24,396 bases of DNA from an uncultured Oscillospiraceae bacterium (GTDB lineage: Bacteria; Bacillota; Clostridia; Oscillospirales; Oscillospiraceae): the NCBI GenBank assembly GCA_934597125.1, contig CAKTQM010000023.1:1-24396 (forward strand), given 5' to 3'. Under the pieces are notes generated by a model. It saw only the letters and a list, made by a program, of their open reading frames with translations. It searched no databases and was not told the origin of the DNA. This document shows positions 13,909 through 20,489 of the stretch, in pieces. The position numbers and the translations under genes were made by a program. The stretch's first letter is position 1; each line of letters starts with the position of its first letter.

Positions 13909-14862
13909 ATGGATTGGCTGGAATTGAAAATTGACGTGGCGGCCGCCGGCATTGATCCGGTGACGGCGCTGCTGGAAGAGCAGGGCATCACCGGCGTGAT
14001 TATCGACGACCAGCGGGACTTTCAGGATTTTATGGCCCACAATCAGGCCTATTGGGACTATGTGGATGAGCAGCTGGTGAAGGAAAAGGAAAATCTCTCC
14101 CGCGTGACGTTCTATGTGGAGAACTCGACCGCGGGGTACGGCACCATCGCCGCCGTACGCATAGCCATGCACGCGCTGAAGCAGAAGCATCCGGAGTACG
14201 CGCCGCTGCTGCTGACCGTGGAAAACGTGAAGGACGAGGACTGGGAGAACAACTGGAAGCAGTTTTATAAGCCCATGGAGATCGGCGAACGGCTGCTGGT
14301 GATCCCCGCATGGGAAAGAGCCGAGGCTGGGGATCGGGTGACGCTGACGCTGAACCCGGGGCTGACCTTCGGCACCGGCAGCCACGCCACCACCCGCCTA
14401 TGCCTGACGGCGCTGGAGAGCCGTATCCACGGCGGCGAGCGGGTGCTGGATCTGGGCTGCGGCAGCGGCATCCTGTCCATCGCCGCCCTGCGGCTGGGGG
14501 CCAAGAGCGCCTTTGCCTGCGACATCGACGAGAAGTGCATCGACGTGGCCTATGAAAACGCCGCTCTGAACGGCATCGGCCGCGACAGACTGACGGTGCG
14601 GCAGGGCGACGCCACGAAGGAGGGGCCGCTGCGCACCGCCATCGGCACCGGCTATGATGTGGTGGTAACCAACATCGTGGCGGATGTAATCATCTCTCTG
14701 GCGCCGCAGGTACGGCATTTCCTGAAAGAAGACGGCTGGTTTTTGACCTCCGGTATTATTGACGACCGTGCGGACGAGGTGGCCGCGGCGCTGACTGCCG
14801 CCGGCTGGAACATTGTAGAAACCTGCACCAGCGAGGGCTGGTACTGCTATATCTGCCGCTGA
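13909..14862 (+). CDS. prmA: ribosomal protein L11 methyltransferase PrmA
   Basis: The 317-residue protein has an N-terminal substrate-binding domain (MDWLELKIDVAAAGIDPV) and a class I SAM methyltransferase domain: GTGSHATT (155-162), the SAM-binding DLGCGSG (181-187), CDID (204-207), and TNIVADVI at the catalytic NxxA position. It trimethylates L11 at several amino groups. The start lies 7 nt after the mnmE stop with AGGAG in the gap, so the two are in one operon and probably coupled. Confidence 0.96.
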   Translation: MDWLELKIDVAAAGIDPVTALLEEQGITGVIIDDQRDFQDFMAHNQAYWDYVDEQLVKEKENLSRVTFYVENSTAGYGTIAAVRIAMHALKQKHPEYAPLLLTVENVKDEDWENNWKQFYKPMEIGERLLVIPAWERAEAGDRVTLTLNPGLTFGTGSHATTRLCLTALESRIHGGERVLDLGCGSGILSIAALRLGAKSAFACDIDEKCIDVAYENAALNGIGRDRLTVRQGDATKEGPLRTAIGTGYDVVVTNIVADVIISLAPQVRHFLKEDGWFLTSGIIDDRADEVAAALTAAGWNIVETCTSEGWYCYICR

Positions 14863-14892
14863 GGCGGCATATGACGGGAGGAGGCTCTTATC

Positions 14893-16269
14893 ATGAAGCA
14901 ATATGACGTAATCATTATCGGCGCAGGCCCCGGCGGTATTTTCTCCGCCTATGAGCTGGCCCGGCGCAAGCCGGAATGGAGGGTGGCCGTGCTGGAGGCC
15001 GGCAATCCGCTGGAGAAGCGGCGCTGTCCCATTGACGGCGTGAAGGTGAAATCCTGCATCCACTGCAAGACCTGCGCCATCATGAATGGCTTTGGCGGCG
15101 CGGGTGCGTTTTCCGACGGCAAGTATAACCTGACCAATGCCTTTGGCGGCACGCTGTACGAATACATCGGCAAGCAGAAAGCCATGGAGCTGATGCGCTA
15201 TGTGGACGATATCAATATGCAGAACGGCGGCGCGGGCACCAAGCTGTACTCCACCGCCGACAGCGGCTTTAAGCGGCTGTGTCTGCAGAACAATCTGCAC
15301 CTGCTGGATGCCTCGGTGCGGCATCTGGGCACCGACATCAACTACAAGGTGCTGGAAAACCTCTATACCCAGCTGAAGGATAAGGTGGACTTCCACTTCC
15401 TGACGCCTGTGAAGGCGCTGACTATCACCCCGGACGGCCAGTACGAGGCCCAGACCGACGCGGGGGCCTTTGTGGGCCGCAAGTGCATCATCTCTGTTGG
15501 CCGCAGCGGCAGCAAGTGGATGGAATCCGTGTGTGAGGAGCTGGATATCCCCACCAAATCCAACCGCGTGGATATCGGCGTCCGTGTGGAGCTGCCCGCC
15601 GAGGTGTTCGCCCCCATCACCGACGAGCTGTACGAGAGCAAGATCGTCTATAAAACCGAGAAATATCAGGACAAGGTGCGTACCTTCTGCATGAACCCCA
15701 AGGGCGCGGTAGTCAACGAGAACACCAACGGCATCGTCACCGTCAACGGCCACAGCTACGAAGATCCCGCTCTGCATACGGAAAACACCAACTTTGCCCT
15801 GCTGGTCTCCAAGCATTTCACCGAGCCGTTCCGCGACAGCAACGGCTATGGCGAGAGCATCGCCCGCCTTTCCAACATGCTGGGCGGCGGCGTGATGGTG
15901 CAGCGGTTCGGCGACCTGATCCGCGGCCAGCGCAGCACCCCCAAGCGCATCGAAAAGGGCTTTATGACCCCCACGCTGGCCGCCACCCCCGGCGATCTGA
16001 GCCTGGTGATGCCCAAACGTATTCTGGACGGCATTATTGAGATGATCTACGCGCTGGACAAGATCGCCCCCGGCACCGCCAGCGATGACACGCTGCTGTA
16101 TGGTGTGGAGGTCAAGTTCTACAATATGGAGGTGGCGCTGGACGAACATTTGGAGACGCCCCACAAGGGCCTGTTCGTCATCGGCGACGGCAGCGGCGTG
16201 ACCCATTCCCTGTCCCACGCCAGCGCCAGCGGCATCTTCGTGGCCCGCTATCTGGCGGAAGAAGAATAA
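14893..16269 (+). CDS. FAD-dependent dehydrogenase (COG2509-like)
   Basis: The 458-residue protein begins with a Rossmann dinucleotide-binding motif (VIIIGAGPGGIFSAYEL, GxGxxG at about 10-15). A cysteine-rich segment follows, SCIHCKTCAIMNGFGGAGAF, and the protein ends with a second FAD contact, GLFVIGDGSGVTHSLSHAS. This layout fits uncharacterised FAD-dependent dehydrogenases of the COG2509 type. The CxxC motif could be redox-active or bind metal. GGGAGGAGG precedes the ATG. It lies 30 nt after prmA and is probably the last gene of the mnmE-prmA operon, which ends in a strong terminator. The substrate is unknown. Confidence 0.88.
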   Translation: MKQYDVIIIGAGPGGIFSAYELARRKPEWRVAVLEAGNPLEKRRCPIDGVKVKSCIHCKTCAIMNGFGGAGAFSDGKYNLTNAFGGTLYEYIGKQKAMELMRYVDDINMQNGGAGTKLYSTADSGFKRLCLQNNLHLLDASVRHLGTDINYKVLENLYTQLKDKVDFHFLTPVKALTITPDGQYEAQTDAGAFVGRKCIISVGRSGSKWMESVCEELDIPTKSNRVDIGVRVELPAEVFAPITDELYESKIVYKTEKYQDKVRTFCMNPKGAVVNENTNGIVTVNGHSYEDPALHTENTNFALLVSKHFTEPFRDSNGYGESIARLSNMLGGGVMVQRFGDLIRGQRSTPKRIEKGFMTPTLAATPGDLSLVMPKRILDGIIEMIYALDKIAPGTASDDTLLYGVEVKFYNMEVALDEHLETPHKGLFVIGDGSGVTHSLSHASASGIFVARYLAEEE

Positions 16270-16282
16270 CTCACGCTTCAAA

Positions 16283-16334
16283 GAACAGCGGCCCTCCCCG
16301 CCCCACGTCGTGGGCGGGGGAGGGCTGCTGTTTT
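16283..16334. terminator. strong bidirectional terminator
   Basis: A long GC-rich stem between about 16283-16303 (AACAGCGGCCCTCCCCGCCC) and 16312-16334 (a G-rich arm ending GCTGCTGTTTT), with an ACGTCGT-like loop and slight imperfections. It is followed by TTTT on the plus strand and AA/T-rich sequence on the minus strand, serving the FAD dehydrogenase and the convergent peptidase-like gene. Confidence 0.85.
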
Positions 16335-16357
16335 GTGGACAAATATCCTCCGCGAAA

Positions 16358-16969
16358 TCACTTGCTTACAACAACATAGATGTTGTCAGAAAGCGGCGTA
16401 TCCGTGTGCCATATCGCTTCAAACTCCGCTGTGGTTAACTTTCTGTTACTGGCCGTTTCGCCGCTGTCCGCAGTCTGGGCCAAGGAATCCGCCAGATACA
16501 GGTATTGCGCGTCATACCCCACCACAACCAGATAATGGGTGTCACCAGGGATGCTGACAAAGGCGATGACCGGCACGCCGGCGGCCAGCCTTTGCTTCAG
16601 GGAGGCAATATCTCCATGATAGGCCCGGGCGGAATAGCCGCGCACCGCAAAAAAGGCCGCGATGCTTTTCGCTGACACAAAGCCCAGCGTCCGTCGGATC
16701 TCCGGGTAGACGGTCTCGCCGTCGGCCTGTTCACCGAAATGCCGCAGGACGTAGGCCGAGGCATACGCCGCGCATTTGCCGTCCGTCTGCCGGGCGATAT
16801 GATTGCCGCGGGTGTCACAGAAATATTCCGCTGGCGGCGCGCCGCATTCCACGTTGTCTTTTGGCGGGTTTATCTCCGCAAAATACGCCGCAGCCGCTGC
16901 GGCCAGCAGCACGATCGCCATTGCGGCAACAGCGGCCCTTTGTCGTTTTCTGTTTTTCAAGCTGATCAC
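16358..16969 (-). CDS. membrane-anchored C39-like cysteine peptidase domain protein
   Basis: The 203-residue product has a basic N-terminus (KNRKRQR), one membrane helix (about residues 12-30), and an extracytoplasmic papain-like C39 domain. The candidate catalytic residues are Cys66 (TDGKCAAYASAYVLRHFG), His145 (GDTHYLVVVGYD) and Asp161 (YLADS), in the order and spacing of C39-type families. The start is uncertain: GTG at 16969 follows GGAGG closely (4 nt), while TTG at 16960 is 12 nt away; both keep the helix. Cys42 and Cys51 could form a disulfide. No substrate gene is adjacent, so a bacteriocin-processing role cannot be claimed. Confidence 0.75.
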   Translation of the reverse strand: MISLKNRKRQRAAVAAMAIVLLAAAAAAYFAEINPPKDNVECGAPPAEYFCDTRGNHIARQTDGKCAAYASAYVLRHFGEQADGETVYPEIRRTLGFVSAKSIAAFFAVRGYSARAYHGDIASLKQRLAAGVPVIAFVSIPGDTHYLVVVGYDAQYLYLADSLAQTADSGETASNRKLTTAEFEAIWHTDTPLSDNIYVVVSK

Positions 16970-17111
16970 CCCGCCTCCGGTTTCTCTGTCTGTCCACGCG
17001 CTTTCCACGGGCCGCGGCGAAAACGGCCGTAAGTGTTCTCTTTTGGCGTTCCGTCAGTGCCGGTCTCCGCTTCTTCACTTGAGCCCTGTTCAAGCCTTAG
17101 CCTGCAATCAC

Positions 17112-17151
17112 AAAAATGAAACCCCATCCTGAAGGATGGGGTTTCATTTTT
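17112..17151 (-). terminator. terminator of tRNA-Gly
   Basis: An 18-bp perfect stem (17112-17129 with 17134-17151, core GAAACCCCATCC/GGATGGGGTTTC, loop TGAA) starts at the last base of the tRNA CCA and ends in a T run on the minus strand. Confidence 0.9.
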
Positions 17152-17226
17152 GGAGCGGGCGACGAGGCTCGAACTCGCTACCTCGACCTTGGCAAGGTCG
17201 CGCTCTACCAGATGAGCTACGCCCGC
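17151..17226 (-). tRNA. tRNA-Gly (GCC)
   Basis: On the minus strand the acceptor stem GCGGGCG pairs with CGCCCGC, the anticodon stem-loop CGACC-TTGCCAA-GGTCG gives anticodon GCC, the T arm is GAGTTCGAGCC, and CCA is encoded at 17151-17153. It is a single-gene transcript with its own promoter and terminator. Confidence 0.95.
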
Positions 17227-17239
17227 AAACGCAAGGTTG

Positions 17240-17268
17240 ATTTTAACACAAGATCCCGCGTTTGTCAA
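17240..17268 (-). promoter_or_regulatory. tRNA-Gly promoter
   Basis: On the minus strand a perfect TTGACA (17263-17268), a 17-nt spacer, and TAAAAT (17240-17245), ending 14 nt before the tRNA. Confidence 0.85.
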
Positions 17269-17278
17269 TTCTTATTCT

Positions 17279-17926
17279 CTAATTTTTCAGCAAAATTTCG
17301 ATGATCCCCGCGGCGCTCTCATTGGGATAGAACTCCACCTGCCAGGAGGGCTCTCCTTCACCCAGCTGCTCGGCGGCCACCTGCGCCACAATATCCCGCA
17401 CCTCCTGAGCCTGATCCTTGAAATAGCCCATCTGCACCACCAGTTCGGCGGCGTCATTTTCAACAGCGGCGGTCAGCAGGGTATGCAGAGCGGAGATGCT
17501 GGTGGCGTGAACGATGGCCTTCACCTGTGCCTCCGTGCGCCGATAGCCCAGGGTAAGCTTGATCTCGCTGTAGGCACGATTGTCCTGGGAGACGGTATAA
17601 GTGATATACTCCACGGCATAAGCCCCCATGGGGGTCTCCCGCTGTACCTCCTGACAGGCCTGCTCGATGGCCTCTTCGGGATTGGCTACATCACCGTCCG
17701 ATGACAGCCAGATGGTGCCCTCTGCCGCGTGGTCGTCCACCAGCACCAGCAGGGCATTCACCAGATCCTGATAGGTCTCCGGCTGCAAAACGTCCTTTTC
17801 CGTACTCTCATAATAGGAGTATTCATGGCGGTTCACGCTGCTGTAGCCCCGCTCCAGCAGCGAACAGCCCGCCAGCGGCAGCGCCATGGCAAGGGTCAAT
17901 ATCAGAGCGATCATACGGCGTTTCAT
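17279..17926 (-). CDS. predicted lipoprotein of unknown function
   Basis: The 215-residue protein has a lipoprotein signal peptide: MKRRMIALILTLAMALPLAGC, with lipobox LAGC and the lipidated cysteine at residue 21. The mature part is acidic and mixed alpha/beta in appearance (EYITYTVSQDNRAYSEIKLTL, then two helical Ala/Glu-rich stretches). AAGGAGG lies 9 nt before the ATG. I recognise no family. It follows the topoisomerase A-subunit gene on the same strand, 162 nt away, with no clear terminator between, so read-through is possible. Its stop lies 10 nt before the tRNA-Gly promoter. Confidence 0.82.
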   Translation of the reverse strand: MKRRMIALILTLAMALPLAGCSLLERGYSSVNRHEYSYYESTEKDVLQPETYQDLVNALLVLVDDHAAEGTIWLSSDGDVANPEEAIEQACQEVQRETPMGAYAVEYITYTVSQDNRAYSEIKLTLGYRRTEAQVKAIVHATSISALHTLLTAAVENDAAELVVQMGYFKDQAQEVRDIVAQVAAEQLGEGEPSWQVEFYPNESAAGIIEILLKN

Positions 17927-17960
17927 GATAGCGTCCCTCCTTTATGCCGCTGTAAAGCGG

Positions 17961-17989
17961 TGTGTAGGGGCCGACGACTCTCTCGGCCC
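17961..17989. repeat. short palindromic repeat with TGTGTAGGGGC lead, copy 1
   Basis: TGTGTAGGGGC leads into GGGCCGA/TCGGCCC (about 17967-17989). The same lead precedes a different palindrome at 20407-20433. It lies in the spacer between the topoisomerase A-subunit and lipoprotein genes. Confidence 0.4.
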
Positions 17990-18088
17990 TATAGTTGTAT
18001 AACCGTGTACTGTCGGACGGATACCCAGAGGGCTCTCGTTCCGCTGCGTGCCATAGTGCTCAGCCTCCGGAACCTGCCTTTATGCCAG

Positions 18089-20329
18089 TTACAGCAGCGT
18101 GATCTGCTTCTCGTCGCTGTCCTCCGGCTTCACAAGCGCTCCCACGGCGGGAATGGTGCGTGTGCGGTAACGGGCAGGGTTGGTGATACCCGTTTCCTCC
18201 ACCGGCACCACACGCTCCAGATGATACTTGGGCTTGATGGTCATGACCGCCACGCCCTGTGTCGCGCGGGTGGTCTTGGGTGTCAGGGAGGCCGTGTGCA
18301 TCAAAAGGCACCGGGGCTCGTTGGTATACAGGGCCAGTTCCGTATCCTCCCGCAGCGCCAGGATCGCCGTCAGCGGCGCCTTGTCACTGTAGGCGCCGGT
18401 CAGGCGGCGGCGGTTGGAGGTGGTGGCGTAGGCACTCAGGGGCACCTTGGCGGCCTTGCCGTTTGCAAAGAAGAACAGCAGGAATCCGTTATAATCTCCG
18501 GCCAGAGCCAGATAGATCACATTCTCGCCCTCGTCCATACCCAGCTTGGCGGGCAGATAGTCTCCCAGAGCCGAGGCCTTGGTCTCGCCAAACTCGCTGG
18601 CGCGGGTCTTGTAGACCTGCTGACGGTCGGTAAAGAACAGCAGCTCGGCGGCGTTGGTCGTCTCGAAATACTGGGCGGGGCCGTCGCCCTCCTTGTACTT
18701 CTGCTCGCCGGACATACGCAGGGATTGGGGGGTGATCTTCTTGAAGTACCCCTGACGGCTGAGGAAGAGATGCACGGGGTAATCGTCCACGGGTTCCTCC
18801 TCCGGCTCCTCCGGCAGCTCGTGGCCGTAGACGATCTCGGTATGGCGGGGGATGGCGTATTTCTTCCGTACCTCCGTCAGCTCGTCGATGATAATGCGGC
18901 GGATGCGCTGGGGCTTGGACAGTGTGTCCTCCAAATCGTCGATCTCGTCCCGCAGGGAATCGGTTTCCGCCACACGCTTGAGGATGTACTCCTTGTTGAT
19001 GTTGCGCAGCTTGATCTCCGCCACGTATTCCGCCTGGGCCTGATCGATGCCGAAGGCGATCATCAGGTTGGGGATGACCTCCGCCTCCTCCTCCGTTTCA
19101 CGGATGGTGCGGATGGCCTTGTCGATATCCAGCAGGATGCGTTTCAAACCCAGCAACAGGTGCAGCTTGTCCTGCTTCTTTTTCAGAATGAAGTACACGC
19201 GGCGCTTAACACAGTCGGTACGCCAGGCCGTCCACTCCTCCAGAATGCCGCCCACGCCCAGCACCCGAGGCTGTCCGGCGATGAGGATATTGAAGTTGCA
19301 GCTGACAGTGTCCTGCAGGGGCGTCAGGCGATAGAGCTTGGCCATCAGCTTGTCGGGATCCCCACCCCGCTTCAGGTCGATGGCCAGTTTCAGGCCGCTC
19401 AGGTCGCTCTCATCCCGCATGTCGTTGATCTCTTTCACCTTTCCGGCCTTCACCAGCTCGGCCACCTTGTCCAGAATGGCCTCAATGGAGGTGGAATAGG
19501 GGATCTCATAGACTTCGATGAGATTTTCCTTCTTATCGTAGCGGTAGCGGCCCCGTACCTTTACGCCGCCGCGGCCGGTGCGGTAGATCTCCCGCAGTTC
19601 GTCACCGTCGCAAAGGATCTGCCCGCCGGTGGGAAAGTCCGGCGCCAGCAGGGTGGAGGCAATATCGTGGTCGGGGTTTTTCAAATAGGCGATGGTCGTA
19701 TCGCACACCTCGCCCAGATTGAAGCCGCAGATCTGGGACGCCATACCCACGGCGATGCCCTGATTGGCGCTTACCAGCACGTTGGGGAACGTAGTGGGCA
19801 GCAGGGACGGCTCCTTCATGGTGTTGTCGTAGTTATCCACAAAGTCCACGGCGTCGCAGTCCAGATCCCGGAACAGCTCAGCGCAGATGGGAGCCAGCTT
19901 TGCCTCGGTATAGCGGCTGGCGGCGTAGGCCATATCACGGGAGTAGACCTTGCCGAAGTTGCCCTTGCTGTCCACAAAGGGGTGCAGCAGGGCCTCGTTG
20001 CCCTTGGCAAGGCGCACCATGGTCTCGTAGATAGCCTGGTCGCCGTGGGGGTTCAGGCGCATGGTCTGGCCCACGATGTTGGCGGACTTGGTGCGGCTGC
20101 CGGTCAGCAGCCCCATCTTGTACATGGTGTACAGGAGTTTCCGGTGGGCAGGCTTGAAGCCGTCGATCTCCGGGATGGCGCGGGAGACGATGACGCTCAT
20201 GGCGTAGGGCATATAGTTTTCGTCCAACGTGGCGGTGATGGGCTGATCCACCACCGCGCCCCGCAGGCCCATCACATTGGGGTCGGCAGGCCGATGAACG
20301 GTACGGTCGGTTTGTGTTTTCTTTGCCAT
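18089..20329 (-). CDS. parC: type IIA topoisomerase subunit A (ParC/GyrA-like, divergent)
   Basis: The 746-residue protein aligns with GyrA/ParC. DNA-cleavage domain features are PYAMSVIVSRAIPEIDG (41-57), KPAHRKLLYTMY (59-70) and the catalytic tyrosine Tyr140 in AASRYTEAKL. GIAVGMAS is also present. The C-terminal part is a beta-pinwheel-like region (about 500-746) without an evident GyrA-box, which favours topoisomerase IV over gyrase. The quinolone-region serine is replaced: HGDQAIYE (95-102) instead of HGDSAVYD. AAAGGAA lies 11 nt before the ATG. It follows the B subunit by 160 nt and forms the A2B2 enzyme with it, which decatenates or relaxes DNA. It is probably a paralogue of the canonical gyrase, which would lie elsewhere. 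Confidence 0.9.
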   Translation of the reverse strand: MAKKTQTDRTVHRPADPNVMGLRGAVVDQPITATLDENYMPYAMSVIVSRAIPEIDGFKPAHRKLLYTMYKMGLLTGSRTKSANIVGQTMRLNPHGDQAIYETMVRLAKGNEALLHPFVDSKGNFGKVYSRDMAYAASRYTEAKLAPICAELFRDLDCDAVDFVDNYDNTMKEPSLLPTTFPNVLVSANQGIAVGMASQICGFNLGEVCDTTIAYLKNPDHDIASTLLAPDFPTGGQILCDGDELREIYRTGRGGVKVRGRYRYDKKENLIEVYEIPYSTSIEAILDKVAELVKAGKVKEINDMRDESDLSGLKLAIDLKRGGDPDKLMAKLYRLTPLQDTVSCNFNILIAGQPRVLGVGGILEEWTAWRTDCVKRRVYFILKKKQDKLHLLLGLKRILLDIDKAIRTIRETEEEAEVIPNLMIAFGIDQAQAEYVAEIKLRNINKEYILKRVAETDSLRDEIDDLEDTLSKPQRIRRIIIDELTEVRKKYAIPRHTEIVYGHELPEEPEEEPVDDYPVHLFLSRQGYFKKITPQSLRMSGEQKYKEGDGPAQYFETTNAAELLFFTDRQQVYKTRASEFGETKASALGDYLPAKLGMDEGENVIYLALAGDYNGFLLFFFANGKAAKVPLSAYATTSNRRRLTGAYSDKAPLTAILALREDTELALYTNEPRCLLMHTASLTPKTTRATQGVAVMTIKPKYHLERVVPVEETGITNPARYRTRTIPAVGALVKPEDSDEKQITLL

Positions 20330-20406
20330 AGGAAACAGGTTCCTTTCTTATTTACTGGCATGAAATCTGACGATCTCCTTGCCAAAAGGGATGGGCTTGC
20401 GTCAAA

Positions 20407-20433
20407 TGTGTAGGGGCGGCGGCATAGCCGCCG
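20407..20433. repeat. short palindromic repeat with TGTGTAGGGGC lead, copy 2
   Basis: TGTGTAGGGGC followed by CGGCGGC-ATA-GCCGCCG (20417-20433). It shares its lead with copy 1 at 17961 and lies between the two topoisomerase genes. Confidence 0.4.
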
Positions 20434-20445
20434 AGATCGGGACTA

Positions 20446-20468
20446 AAAACATGCCGCCGGCATGTTTT
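20446..20468 (-). terminator. terminator-like hairpin between topoisomerase B and A genes
   Basis: AAAACATGCC pairs perfectly with GGCATGTTTT across a GCC loop. On the minus strand a run of five Ts follows. It lies 22 nt after the B-subunit stop and before the A-subunit gene, so it may lower or separate expression of the second gene. Confidence 0.6.
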
Positions 20469-20489
20469 CTTAACGCCCCGACACCTTTT

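Noticed and set aside
14398..16281. 627-codon minus-strand frame opposite the FAD dehydrogenase and prmA
   Set aside because: Shadow of two well-supported plus-strand genes; no start signal.
17729..20413. 894-codon plus-strand frame opposite the topoisomerase A gene
   Set aside because: It is an antisense shadow of a clear topoisomerase gene; low-complexity composition and no family similarity.
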